A stretch of 64,000 nt of DNA from Poriferisodalis sp964484385 (GTDB taxonomy: Bacteria; Actinomycetota; Acidimicrobiia; Acidimicrobiales; Poriferisodalaceae): contig CAZAFV010000006.1 of the NCBI GenBank assembly GCA_964484385.1, positions 13,049-77,048 on the forward strand, given 5' to 3'. Of this stretch, positions 35,843 through 44,632 are shown piece after piece. A program made the position numbers and the translations under genes. Under the pieces are notes generated by a model. It saw nothing but the letters and a program-made list of their open reading frames with translations. It ran no database searches and was not told the DNA's origin. The first letter of the stretch is position 1. Every line of letters begins with the position of its first letter.

Positions 35843-36589
35843 TCAAGCGCCGAGCTGGTTCATGTGTGCGCGGATGCGCTCGGGTGTGGGGTCTTCGAGC
35901 TCGTCGACGATCTTGCCGTCCACCAGGAACACCACCCGGTCGGCGTATGAGGCCGCGACGGCGTCGTGCGTCACCATCACGATGGTTTGGCCCATCTCGT
36001 CCACGGCGTTGCGCATGAAGCCCAGGATCTCGGCGCCCGTGTTGAGATCGACATTGCCGGTGGGCTCGTCGGCGAAGATCACCTGCGGCTGGCCGGCCAG
36101 CGCCCGTGCCACCGCCACGCGCTGCTGCTGGCCGCCCGACAGCTCGCTGGGCCGGTGCTTGAGGCGGTCGGCCAGGCCGGTGGCGCTGACCACCTCGTCG
36201 ACCCAGTCGGTGTCGCCTTGGCTGCCAGCGAGGTCCATCGGCAGCATGATGTTCTCGATCGCGGTCAGCGTCGGGACGAGGTTGAACGCCTGGAACACAA
36301 ACCCCACGTTGTCGCGGCGCAGCAGCGTGAGGTCGCGTTCGGACAGCGTCGACAGGTCGATCTCGCCGATCAGCACCTGCCCTTCGGTCACCCGGTCGAG
36401 CCCTGCCATGCAGTGCATCAGCGTCGATTTGCCCGAGCCCGATGGTCCCATGATGGCGGTGAACTGGCCTTGCTCGAACGTGACGTTGATGGCGTCGAGC
36501 GCGCGCACCGCAGTGTCGCCCGAGCCGTAGATCTTCGTCGCTGCGACGGATCTCGCCGCTGCACGCGTGGGTGGAGCCGCGACAGACAT
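35843..36589 (-). CDS. ABC transporter ATP-binding protein, LolD/MacB type
   Basis: A 248-residue ATPase for the two FtsX permeases. Walker A is GPSGSGKST, the signature is LSGGQQQR, and Walker B is VIFADEPTGNVD, the form typical of the LolD/MacB/FtsE group. The ATG at 36589 has GGGAGG just before it; an ATG at 36634 would lack one. It is the first gene of a three-gene exporter operon and follows the lhr gene by 75 bases. Confidence 0.88.
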   Translation of the reverse strand: MSVAAPPTRAAARSVAATKIYGSGDTAVRALDAINVTFEQGQFTAIMGPSGSGKSTLMHCMAGLDRVTEGQVLIGEIDLSTLSERDLTLLRRDNVGFVFQAFNLVPTLTAIENIMLPMDLAGSQGDTDWVDEVVSATGLADRLKHRPSELSGGQQQRVAVARALAGQPQVIFADEPTGNVDLNTGAEILGFMRNAVDEMGQTIVMVTHDAVAASYADRVVFLVDGKIVDELEDPTPERIRAHMNQLGA

Positions 36590-36664
36590 GAAGCCTCCCG
36601 GAGAGGTTGCAGACCAGCGCGCAACTCTACGCACGCCGACCTGCCGCCCATGTTCAGGTTTTTC

Positions 36665-39600
36665 TCAGATTCGCAGCGTGGGACCCCGGTATCCGGCGGT
36701 GAAGCCGTGCTCGATCAGGGTGTCGTGGATGGGATGCTCGGCTGCGGGGCCGGCGTCGATGCGGGCGAGCTCGACCTTGGCGAGCCGGCCGTCGGCGAGT
36801 GCCTGACGCAGGGCGCCGATCCAGCGCAGATCGTCTGCTGCGTGCACGAAGGTGTGCAGGGTGCGCCCGCCGCGGTCCAGCGCCACGAGCGGCGCGCCGT
36901 CGGCCAGCACCACGTGCGCGCCGGCCGTGCGGCTGGGCCGGCCCTCGCTGGGCGGCCAGCCGAGCGCGGCGCCGTACGGCTGGGCCGGATCAGCCGCGGC
37001 CAGCACCACGACATCGGCCGAGCGTTCGCTGCGGTCGTGCGGGAGCTCGGGTGTCGCGTGGCGGTCGGTGTGTAGGGGTTGCTGCCCGCGGTAGTCGCGC
37101 AGGCGCTCGACTGCTGCGGCGGTGGCGAACTGTGCCGCGCCGAGACCCTCCACGAAATGGCCGCGCCGCACGCTGCCGCGTTCTTCGAGCGCCCGCAGGA
37201 TGCCGTAGGCCGCCGCGAAACCTCCCGTGTGGCCTTCGGCCAGCACGCCGGGGCGCGTGACGATGCCGTGCCGCTCCAGCAGCGCTTGCGCGCCGCCGTG
37301 CGCACGCTCGGTGGGCGACGGCGCCGGCTCGCGCAGCAGCGAGGTCAGCGACCAGCGGCCCGCCGCACTCGGCGGCCCGCCGCTGCGCAAGCGACCGGGG
37401 CGTCGACGGGCCGGGCCCGAACGCGTGAGCACGCCCGACCGACCGCGGCGCGCGCCCTGTCGAGCGCCTGCGGCTCGGCCAGCGCCGGAAGATCGGGCGC
37501 TTGACTTGCGGCTGCGGCGGGGACCGAGTGCTCGCAGCGGGGCAAGCGTGTCGTTGGTGACCAGCCCTGCCCATACCAAATCCCACAACGCAGCCAGCAC
37601 CCGCTCAGACAGGCTCGCCAAGTCTGCGGGCCGTGCCGGGGCGGCGGACTGCTGTGCGAGCGCTCGCCCATCGGGTGCACTATCCGCCGACTCAGCGGGA
37701 GATGCCGCTCTGTCGCCTGGCCCATCGCTGTGAGCGGTCGCGGCGTGGGCGGCGCTGAGGAGGTCAGGCCAGAAGGCGGCGCCGTACTCGGCAAGGTGGG
37801 CGAGCACTGCTGCGGCGACGGGATCGTCGGGCCCGTCTTCGGTCGGCGGTGCCAGGGTGGCGATCTCGTCGCGCCAGTAGAGACGGATGCGGCCGTCGTT
37901 GGGGCCGAGCGAGCCTGCACCGATCCACACCAGCTCGCCGCTCGCCAGCAACGCGTCCAGATCGGCACCGCTGTAGCGGGCGACACGTGCGGGCAGCACA
38001 TCGGTCTCCAGGATCGAGGCGGCCACCGGTGCGCCCGCGAGCTGCGTGATGGCGTCGGCCAGCGCATCGGCACCACGCCGCGGCCGGTCGATGCTGTGCC
38101 ACGCCGCCAGGAAGCGGGCATACGCCTCGGGCGGCACCGGCTCCACCTCGCGGCGCAGCCGTGCCAGCGAGCGCCGCCGCACTGTTCGCAGCACCGACGT
38201 GTCGCACCATTCGGTGCTGGTGCCGTCGGGCCGGAACGCTCCCCGGGTGGCCCGCTTGGCGGTTTCCAGCCGGTTGAGCGCCGCAGTCACGCGCACGATT
38301 GCGATGCCCAGCCGCTCGGCAACGGCGTCGGCCTCGAATGGCACATGCGTGGATGCGAAGCGGGCCACCAGCTCGTCGAGCGGATCGGTACCCGGCGTCA
38401 GCACGTCGACGGTCAGCGCAGCGGGCAGACCCACGGGCAAAGCACACCCCAGCGCATCCCGGTACCGGGCGGCGTCCTCCACTGCCACATACCGGGTCTC
38501 GCCCGCCACCCGCAGCTCAACAGCACGACGCTCGGCCACCAGCTCAGCCAGCCAGCCTTCGCCCGGCGCACTCGGCTCGCAGCGGTGCATGACCTCCAGC
38601 GCGGTGAGGTCGCCGACTCGGCTCAGGACGTCGGCGAGCTCGTCTGCGCTGCGAGCCCGGCGTCCGTCGGCCAACCGCTGCAGCTCCAGCTCGAGCGTGG
38701 CGAGCACCTCCGCATCGAGCAGCTCCCGCAGCTCCTCGGCGCCGAGCAGATCGGCCAGCAGGTCGCGGTCGAGCGCCAGCGCAGCGGCACGCCGTTCGGC
38801 CAGCGGCGCGTCGCCGCCGTACATGAACACCGAGATCCAGTCGAACAGCAGGCTCTGCGCCATCGGCGAGGCACCGTCGGTGTCGACGGTGACCATGCGG
38901 ATCTTGCGCGACCGGATGTCGGACAGCACCTCGGCCAGTGCCGGCACGTCGAACACTTCCTGCAGGCATTCCCGCGACGTCTCGAGCAGCATCGGGAAGC
39001 TCGGGTACTTGGCCGCCACCTCCAGCAGGCCGGCCGAGCGCTGGCGCTGCTGCCACAGCGGCACCCGCTCGCCGGGCCGACGGCGAGGCAGCAGCAGCGC
39101 CCGGCCCGCGACTTCCCGGAAGCGCGAGGCAAACAGGGCCGTCGAGGGCAGGTGACTCACGATGGCGTCGCGCACCTCGTCGGGATCGAGCGCCAAGTCC
39201 GTCGCATCCAGCACGGGCGCGCCGCTGGTGCCCGGCGAGTCCCACGCAGACCCGTTGCCAGCCGCGCCTGCTCCGTCGTGGCCGGGCGACCAGACATCGG
39301 GCAGCCGCAGCACGATCCCGTCGTCGCTCCACAGCAGCTCGACGCCGCCCATGCCGTTGACGTCCCCGCTGCCAGCGGCCTGCTCGGCGAGCTTGGCCTG
39401 CAGCGCGATCCCCCAAGGGGCATGCACCCGGGCGCCGAATGGCGTGAGGATGCAGATGCGCCAGTCGCCGATCTCGTCGCGGAAGCGCTCCACCACGATC
39501 GTGCGGTCGTCGGGCACCGCACCGGTCGCCGCCCGCTGCGCGTCCAAGTAGCGCAGCACGTTGACCGCGGCCGAGCGATCGAGGCAGTTCTCACGCTGCA

Positions 39601-41848
39601 GCTGTTCCACGAGCCGAGCGGTCGGCTCCGCTGCCTTCGAGGCCCGACGCGGCGGCGCTGCTGCGCCGCCCGTCTCCGATGACGGCTGGCCTGCCGGATC
39701 CACGTCGCCGCGCCGTGCCATGACCGCAGCGCGCTCGGCCTCGGCGTCGAGCTGCATCAGGTGGGACTCAAGATCTGCCGGCAGCGCGTCGCCGATCGTG
39801 CGGATGAACGCCCCGACTGCCCGGCCCAGCTCCAGCGGACGGCCGGGCCCGTCGCCGTGCCAGAACGGCATCTTGCCCGGCTCGCCCGGCGCGGGCGTCA
39901 CCACGACCCGGTCGAAGGTGATCTCGGCGATCCGCCACGTCGACGCTCCCAGCAGGAACGTCTCGCCCACCCGGGCCTCGTACACCATCTCCTCGTCGAG
40001 CTCGCCCACACGCGACCCGTCGGTGGTGAACACCGCGTAGAGACCCCGGTCGGGAATCGTCCCGGCGTTGGTCACGGCCAAGCGGCCCGCACCCTGGCGA
40101 GCCCGCAGCATCCCGGTGGTGCGGTCCCACACGATGCGCGGCCGCAGCTCGCGGAATTCCTCGGACGGGTAGCGGCCCGCCAGCAGGTCGAGCACCGAGC
40201 TGAACACCTCCTCGCTGAGCTGCTCGTAGGGCGCGGCCCGCCGGATGACAGCCAGCAAGTCGGCCACCGACCAGTCGTCGACCGCCACCATGGCCACGAC
40301 CTGCTGGGCCAGCACGTCGAGCGGCTGGCGCGGGAAGCGGATCGACTCGATCTCGCCGGTGCCCATGCGCTGCGCCACCACCGCTGCCTCGACCAGGTCG
40401 CCCCGGTGGCGGGGGAAGATCTTGCCGACGCTCGGCTCGCCCACCTGGTGCCCGGCCCGCCCGATGCGCTGCATGCCTGCGGCCACCGACGGGGGCGAGG
40501 CCACCTGCACCACCAGGTCGACCGCGCCCATGTCGATGCCCAGCTCCAACGACGAGGTGGCCACGATGGCGCGCACCCGGCCCGCCTTGAGATCGTCCTC
40601 GATCGCCAGCCGCTGCTCGCGGCTGAGCGAGCCATGATGCGCCCGCACCAGCTCAGCGCCCTCCGGTGGCGAGGTGCCCTCGGCCTCAGCGGCCCGGTTG
40701 AGCCCCTCCAGGTGCAGCTCGTTCAGCCGGGTAGCGAGCCGCTCGGCCAGCCGCCGGGCGTTGGTGAAGATGATGGTGGAGCGGTGCGCGTAGACCAACT
40801 GCAGCAGCCGGGGATGAATCGCCGGCCAGATGCTGTTGGAGTGCGTCTGCGGCGCCGTCGCGTCCGGCTGGGTCAGCGTCTCTGGGGGCACAGTCTCAGG
40901 AGGCACCGCTTCGTTCGGCGCCGGGTCGGCCTGAGCTGCCGGCACGACCGTGTCTGATGGCGCCACCGCCACCGCCACCGGCGCGGCGAAGTCGTCGTCA
41001 TGATCCACACGCACGGCGCCGTTGGGCGCAGCGCCAGCACTGGCCGCCGCCAGATCGCCCATGTCGGACACGCCGACGATGACCTCCACATCAAGCTGCT
41101 TGGTCATCCCGGCATCGGTGATCTCGACATGGCGAGACGCCGGCTGGTCGGGATCGCTGCCGCCGAGAAACCGGGCCACCTCCGACAGCGGGCGCTGCGT
41201 GGCCGACAACCCGATCCGCTGCGGAGACTCAGCGGTCAGCTCGCACAGCCGCTCCAGCGACAGCGCCAAGTGCGTGCCCCGCTTGGTGGCCGCCACCGAG
41301 TGGATCTCGTCGACGATCACCCACCGCACCCACCGCAGCGTCTCGCGCGCCTGCGACGTCAGCATCAGGTACAGCGATTCCGGCGTGGTGATCGCGATGT
41401 CGGGCGGCCGGGTGACCAGCCGCCGGCGTTCAGCAGCGCTGGTGTCGCCCGTGCGCACCCCCACCGTCGGCATATGCACGTCGACGCCCAGCCGCTCGGC
41501 GGCCAGGCTGATGCCGGCCAGCGGCGCCCGCAGGTTCTTGTCGACGTCGACAGCCAGTGCCCGCAGCGGCGACAGGTAAAGCACCCGGGTGCGCTCCGCA
41601 CGCGCCGGCTCGGGCTCGCTCATCACCCGGTCGATCGCCCAAAGAAACGCGGCAAGCGTCTTGCCCGACCCAGTAGGAGCAGCAATCAAACAATGCCGTC
41701 CCTCAGAAATGCTCTCCCACCCAGAAACCTGACAATCAGTAGGAGCAGCAAAAGTAGAAGCAAACCACTCCCCCGTAGGCGCGCTAAACGACCCCAGCGC
41801 CGGATGCATCCGACCCGAAGCACCGTTATCAGCAATAGCGCCAGCCAT
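36665..41848 (-). CDS. lhr: Large Lhr-type ATP-dependent DNA helicase
   Basis: A 1727-residue superfamily-2 helicase implicated in DNA repair. Walker A is APTGSGKT (57-64) and the DEAH-type box is DEIH (180-183). A second RecA domain with HHGSLSREQR and QRIGRAGHQVGEP follows, then the Lhr winged-helix, the beta-barrel and the long Lhr C-terminal region. A Pro/Ala/Thr-rich insert of about 70 residues lies near 265-335, and a second low-complexity Arg/Ala/Ser stretch near 1440-1500. The first 65 codons use T-ending codons and are visibly lower in GC than the rest. It is transcribed alone. Confidence 0.88.
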   Translation of the reverse strand: MAGAIADNGASGRMHPALGSFSAPTGEWFASTFAAPTDCQVSGWESISEGRHCLIAAPTGSGKTLAAFLWAIDRVMSEPEPARAERTRVLYLSPLRALAVDVDKNLRAPLAGISLAAERLGVDVHMPTVGVRTGDTSAAERRRLVTRPPDIAITTPESLYLMLTSQARETLRWVRWVIVDEIHSVAATKRGTHLALSLERLCELTAESPQRIGLSATQRPLSEVARFLGGSDPDQPASRHVEITDAGMTKQLDVEVIVGVSDMGDLAAASAGAAPNGAVRVDHDDDFAAPVAVAVAPSDTVVPAAQADPAPNEAVPPETVPPETLTQPDATAPQTHSNSIWPAIHPRLLQLVYAHRSTIIFTNARRLAERLATRLNELHLEGLNRAAEAEGTSPPEGAELVRAHHGSLSREQRLAIEDDLKAGRVRAIVATSSLELGIDMGAVDLVVQVASPPSVAAGMQRIGRAGHQVGEPSVGKIFPRHRGDLVEAAVVAQRMGTGEIESIRFPRQPLDVLAQQVVAMVAVDDWSVADLLAVIRRAAPYEQLSEEVFSSVLDLLAGRYPSEEFRELRPRIVWDRTTGMLRARQGAGRLAVTNAGTIPDRGLYAVFTTDGSRVGELDEEMVYEARVGETFLLGASTWRIAEITFDRVVVTPAPGEPGKMPFWHGDGPGRPLELGRAVGAFIRTIGDALPADLESHLMQLDAEAERAAVMARRGDVDPAGQPSSETGGAAAPPRRASKAAEPTARLVEQLQRENCLDRSAAVNVLRYLDAQRAATGAVPDDRTIVVERFRDEIGDWRICILTPFGARVHAPWGIALQAKLAEQAAGSGDVNGMGGVELLWSDDGIVLRLPDVWSPGHDGAGAAGNGSAWDSPGTSGAPVLDATDLALDPDEVRDAIVSHLPSTALFASRFREVAGRALLLPRRRPGERVPLWQQRQRSAGLLEVAAKYPSFPMLLETSRECLQEVFDVPALAEVLSDIRSRKIRMVTVDTDGASPMAQSLLFDWISVFMYGGDAPLAERRAAALALDRDLLADLLGAEELRELLDAEVLATLELELQRLADGRRARSADELADVLSRVGDLTALEVMHRCEPSAPGEGWLAELVAERRAVELRVAGETRYVAVEDAARYRDALGCALPVGLPAALTVDVLTPGTDPLDELVARFASTHVPFEADAVAERLGIAIVRVTAALNRLETAKRATRGAFRPDGTSTEWCDTSVLRTVRRRSLARLRREVEPVPPEAYARFLAAWHSIDRPRRGADALADAITQLAGAPVAASILETDVLPARVARYSGADLDALLASGELVWIGAGSLGPNDGRIRLYWRDEIATLAPPTEDGPDDPVAAAVLAHLAEYGAAFWPDLLSAAHAATAHSDGPGDRAASPAESADSAPDGRALAQQSAAPARPADLASLSERVLAALWDLVWAGLVTNDTLAPLRALGPRRSRKSSARSSGAGRAAGARQGARRGRSGVLTRSGPARRRPGRLRSGGPPSAAGRWSLTSLLREPAPSPTERAHGGAQALLERHGIVTRPGVLAEGHTGGFAAAYGILRALEERGSVRRGHFVEGLGAAQFATAAAVERLRDYRGQQPLHTDRHATPELPHDRSERSADVVVLAAADPAQPYGAALGWPPSEGRPSRTAGAHVVLADGAPLVALDRGGRTLHTFVHAADDLRWIGALRQALADGRLAKVELARIDAGPAAEHPIHDTLIEHGFTAGYRGPTLRI

Positions 41849-41893
41849 CCAGCGCCATTACTACCGCCCCGGTGTCACACCCACCGCCCGAAA

Positions 41894-41990
41894 GGCACAG
41901 ATGTCATAGCTGCGGAGGCGGCAGGAGAATCGGCGACGTTGCGACCTGCTGGATCGCTGGTCGCCGAGGGTTCTGCCGCCTCCGTAGCGG
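41894..41990 (+). repeat. Intergenic hairpin repeat, copy A
   Basis: A 97-base element that matches 54561-54657 without gaps at about 87 of 97 bases. The outer stem pairs 41909-41924 with 41973-41988 (16 pairs, one G:T). An inner stem pairs GCGACC at 41941-41946 with GGTCGC at 41959-41964. It lies between the divergent-looking 5' end of lhr and the 3' end of the CDGSH gene. It encodes no gene that I can support. Confidence 0.8.
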
Positions 41991-42017
41991 TCGCGCGGTC
42001 TTGCGGACCCGCGCCCG

Positions 42018-42221
42018 CTAGCTAGGCGGGTTCAAAGTCCCGTCGAACCCCTGGTTATGACTGCCATCACACATCGGCTTGGTATTCGACTCACCACACC
42101 GACAAAGCGCAACAACCGCATCGCCCTCAGACAGCGTGTTCCCCTCGTGGTCCGATACCTGGCAAGGACCACGCACCAGCAGCGGTCCATTGTCCAGCAC
42201 TGTCACCGTGACATCAGCCAT
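42018..42221 (-). CDS. CDGSH iron-sulfur domain protein
   Basis: A 67-residue protein made almost entirely of one CDGSH domain. The cluster motif is CRCGESNTKPMCDGSH, giving the three Cys and one His that bind a 2Fe-2S cluster. The role is electron transfer or iron-sulfur/redox sensing. The ATG at 42221 has GGGAG before it; a longer upstream frame lies in helicase sequence. It overlaps the HelD gene by 8 bases and is the last gene of the hemE operon. Confidence 0.87.
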   Translation of the reverse strand: MADVTVTVLDNGPLLVRGPCQVSDHEGNTLSEGDAVVALCRCGESNTKPMCDGSHNQGFDGTLNPPS

Positions 42222-44583
42222 GCGAATCTCCCGAGCTCGCCTCTGCCGCAGCGGCGTGAGCGGCAGTGCGGCCAGTGTTGCACGCCCCAGCGCCGCATGA
42301 CGCAGCAGCCGAATGGAGCGGTTCGGGCAGCGGCCGTGACGACACCACCGCAACCCGCTTGGTGGCGCGGGTCAGCGCCACGTACAGCGCCCGCAGGCCC
42401 TGCGGTTCCTCGTCGACCATCACCGCCGGCTCCACCACCACCACACCGTCGGTTTCCAGCCCCTTGCACAGCCGCACCGGCGCCAGGGTCACATGCGGAT
42501 GCAGCGCGCCGGTGGCGTTGCGGCTCGCTGCAGTGGCACGGCCGAAGTCCACACCGGCGCCGGCAAGCAGCTCGGCAATGTCGTCCATGTGCTCCGCTGG
42601 TGACACCACCAGCATGCTCCCGCCGTCCAGCTCGGCCGCCTCAAACACCACCGTGTCCAGCACCGCCTGAGCCAACAGGGAACGCTCAGATATGAACTCT
42701 CCCGTTGGCGAACCTGTCATCTCCCGCTCTTGTTCGCTGCGCTCACGGGCCGCTCGGGCCACGGCTTCGCCTGAAGGCTCAGCCTCTGGACCTTCGGGCG
42801 CCTTCACGAAGCGGGGCGGCGCGCCGTCGATGCGCACCGCGGCGGGCGGGGCCAGGCCGGGCGCAGCCGCGGCGAGCACCTGGATGGCCAGCTCGAGGCT
42901 GGGCTGAGGGATCCGGTAGCTCAGCGTGAGCTCGGACAGCCGTGGCGCAACAGGCCCCGACGGCAGGTGAGCCAGAATCTCGTGCCAGCTCGACGGCGCA
43001 TGCGCGGAGGTGGCCTGGGCGATGTCGCCGACCAGCGTCATCGAGCCGTTCAGCGACCGCCGGGCGATCATCCGCAGCGCCATCGGCGGCTGGTCCTGGC
43101 ATTCGTCCACCACGATGTGGCCATAGGTGCGCATCTCGGTGTCGCTGCGGCGCTTGCGCGAGCGCGACCGGGGCCCCAGCACCGAGTAGGCCTCGTCGAG
43201 CACGGGCACGTCGGCATCGCTCCACTCGTAGTCGGCCTCGCTGTCGCCCCGGGTGCGGTACAGCTGCTCGGTCTCGGCATCTGCCAGCACGCCGTCGGCC
43301 GCCGACCGCAACAGCGCACGCGAGCCGTAGAGGTCGCGCAGCAGCTGTGCGGGCGTCAGCAGCGGCCACATGCGCTCGAACGCCTCCATCACATCGGGAT
43401 GACGCGAGAACCGTTCGCGCAGCTTGGACGGCTCGGGGCGGCGGCGGTGCGAGGCCGACATGGCCGAATAGACCGCCTGCTCCACGTAGGCCCGGCCCGC
43501 GTTGTGATGGCGGAAACGGCGGCGGGCCTCGGCCACGATGGCCCGCGACGTGCTCGCCGCCAGCGTGACGTACCCCAAGCCGAACTCGAGACGCAGATCG
43601 CTGCGGATCGGGCGCTGCCGGTCGCGCACAGCGTTCTTCACCAATTGCGACATGCGGACATCGCCCTTGATGCGCGCCACGTCGGGCGCGTCGGCCAGGC
43701 GCACCCGCACGTCGGGGAAGATCTCGTTGAACAGGTCGGCCAGCACGAACAGGTGAACACCGGCTTCGCCCAGGCTGGGCAGCACCCGTTCCACGTAGCG
43801 CAGGAAGAGCCGGTTGGGACCCACCACGAGCACGCCCTGCCCGGCCAGCGGGAACCGGTAGGTGTACAGCAGGTAGGCGGCGCGATGCAGCGCCACGATG
43901 GTCTTGCCGGTTCCGGGACCGCCTTGTGTGACCAGGATCCCCTTGCGCGGGCTGCGGATGATCTCGTCCTGCTCGGCCTGGATCGTGGCCACCACCTGGC
44001 GCAGCTGGCCGTCGCGGCGCTGTTCGAGCGCTGCGTACAGCGCCCCGTGGGCGTTCAGCCGGGAGCGAAGGCCGTCGCCCCTCTCGCCATCGAGCGCATC
44101 GAGGTCGAAGAACTCGTCTTCGAGGTCAGCAAGCACGCGGCCGCGGCACACGAAGTGCCGCCGTCGCAGCAGGCCGAGCGGGTCGCCACCGGTGGCCCGG
44201 AAGAACGGCTCGGCGATCGGGGCCCGCCAGTCCACCACCACCGGTTCCTGGCGCTCGTCGGCCACCGCAAGCCTGCCGATGTAGAAGGTCTCGCTTGCGC
44301 CATTGCCGTCAGGACTGCCGTCGGACTTGTCAGCGTCGCCGTTCGGCAGCGCGGACCGGTCGATGCGGCCGAACACCAGCGACGACGAGCCGAGCTCCAG
44401 CTGGCTCAGGCGCCCTGCAACGGCGTCTTCGATGACGTCGCGTTCGAAGCGGGCCTGCCGTGTGCCGCCTCGACCCACCTCGACCATGTCGCGCAGCCGC
44501 GTCGCCCGCTGCCGGGACGACTCCAGCAGCGCGTACGCACGGTCGATATGAGCTTGTTCTGCCTGGATTTCCGGATGGCTCAC
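42214..44583 (-). CDS. HelD-like UvrD/Rep-family helicase
   Basis: A 789-residue superfamily-1 ATPase of the HelD/helicase IV type. In Gram-positive bacteria HelD releases stalled RNA polymerase. An N-terminal coiled region (AEQAHIDRAYALLESSRQR) is followed by the Walker A region GGPGTGKT and the Walker B region IVVDECQD. A C-terminal helicase domain has the late motif ALYVALTRATKRV. The GTG at 44583 gives the family-typical start; an upstream GTG at 44646 would overlap lnt. An Ala/Glu-rich insert lies near residue 630. It follows lnt in the operon. Confidence 0.83.
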   Translation of the reverse strand: MSHPEIQAEQAHIDRAYALLESSRQRATRLRDMVEVGRGGTRQARFERDVIEDAVAGRLSQLELGSSSLVFGRIDRSALPNGDADKSDGSPDGNGASETFYIGRLAVADERQEPVVVDWRAPIAEPFFRATGGDPLGLLRRRHFVCRGRVLADLEDEFFDLDALDGERGDGLRSRLNAHGALYAALEQRRDGQLRQVVATIQAEQDEIIRSPRKGILVTQGGPGTGKTIVALHRAAYLLYTYRFPLAGQGVLVVGPNRLFLRYVERVLPSLGEAGVHLFVLADLFNEIFPDVRVRLADAPDVARIKGDVRMSQLVKNAVRDRQRPIRSDLRLEFGLGYVTLAASTSRAIVAEARRRFRHHNAGRAYVEQAVYSAMSASHRRRPEPSKLRERFSRHPDVMEAFERMWPLLTPAQLLRDLYGSRALLRSAADGVLADAETEQLYRTRGDSEADYEWSDADVPVLDEAYSVLGPRSRSRKRRSDTEMRTYGHIVVDECQDQPPMALRMIARRSLNGSMTLVGDIAQATSAHAPSSWHEILAHLPSGPVAPRLSELTLSYRIPQPSLELAIQVLAAAAPGLAPPAAVRIDGAPPRFVKAPEGPEAEPSGEAVARAARERSEQEREMTGSPTGEFISERSLLAQAVLDTVVFEAAELDGGSMLVVSPAEHMDDIAELLAGAGVDFGRATAASRNATGALHPHVTLAPVRLCKGLETDGVVVVEPAVMVDEEPQGLRALYVALTRATKRVAVVSSRPLPEPLHSAAASCGAGACNTGRTAAHAAAAEASSGDSHG

Positions 44584-44632
44584 GCTTGGCTCGTCACCGC
44601 TTTTGAGGCTGATCAAGGCTACTCGCGGCTCG

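Noticed and set aside
36665..41848. Lhr as part of a defence island
   Set aside because: Its neighbours are an ABC exporter and a haem operon; no nuclease, methylase or other defence gene is adjacent, and Lhr is a common repair helicase in actinobacteria.
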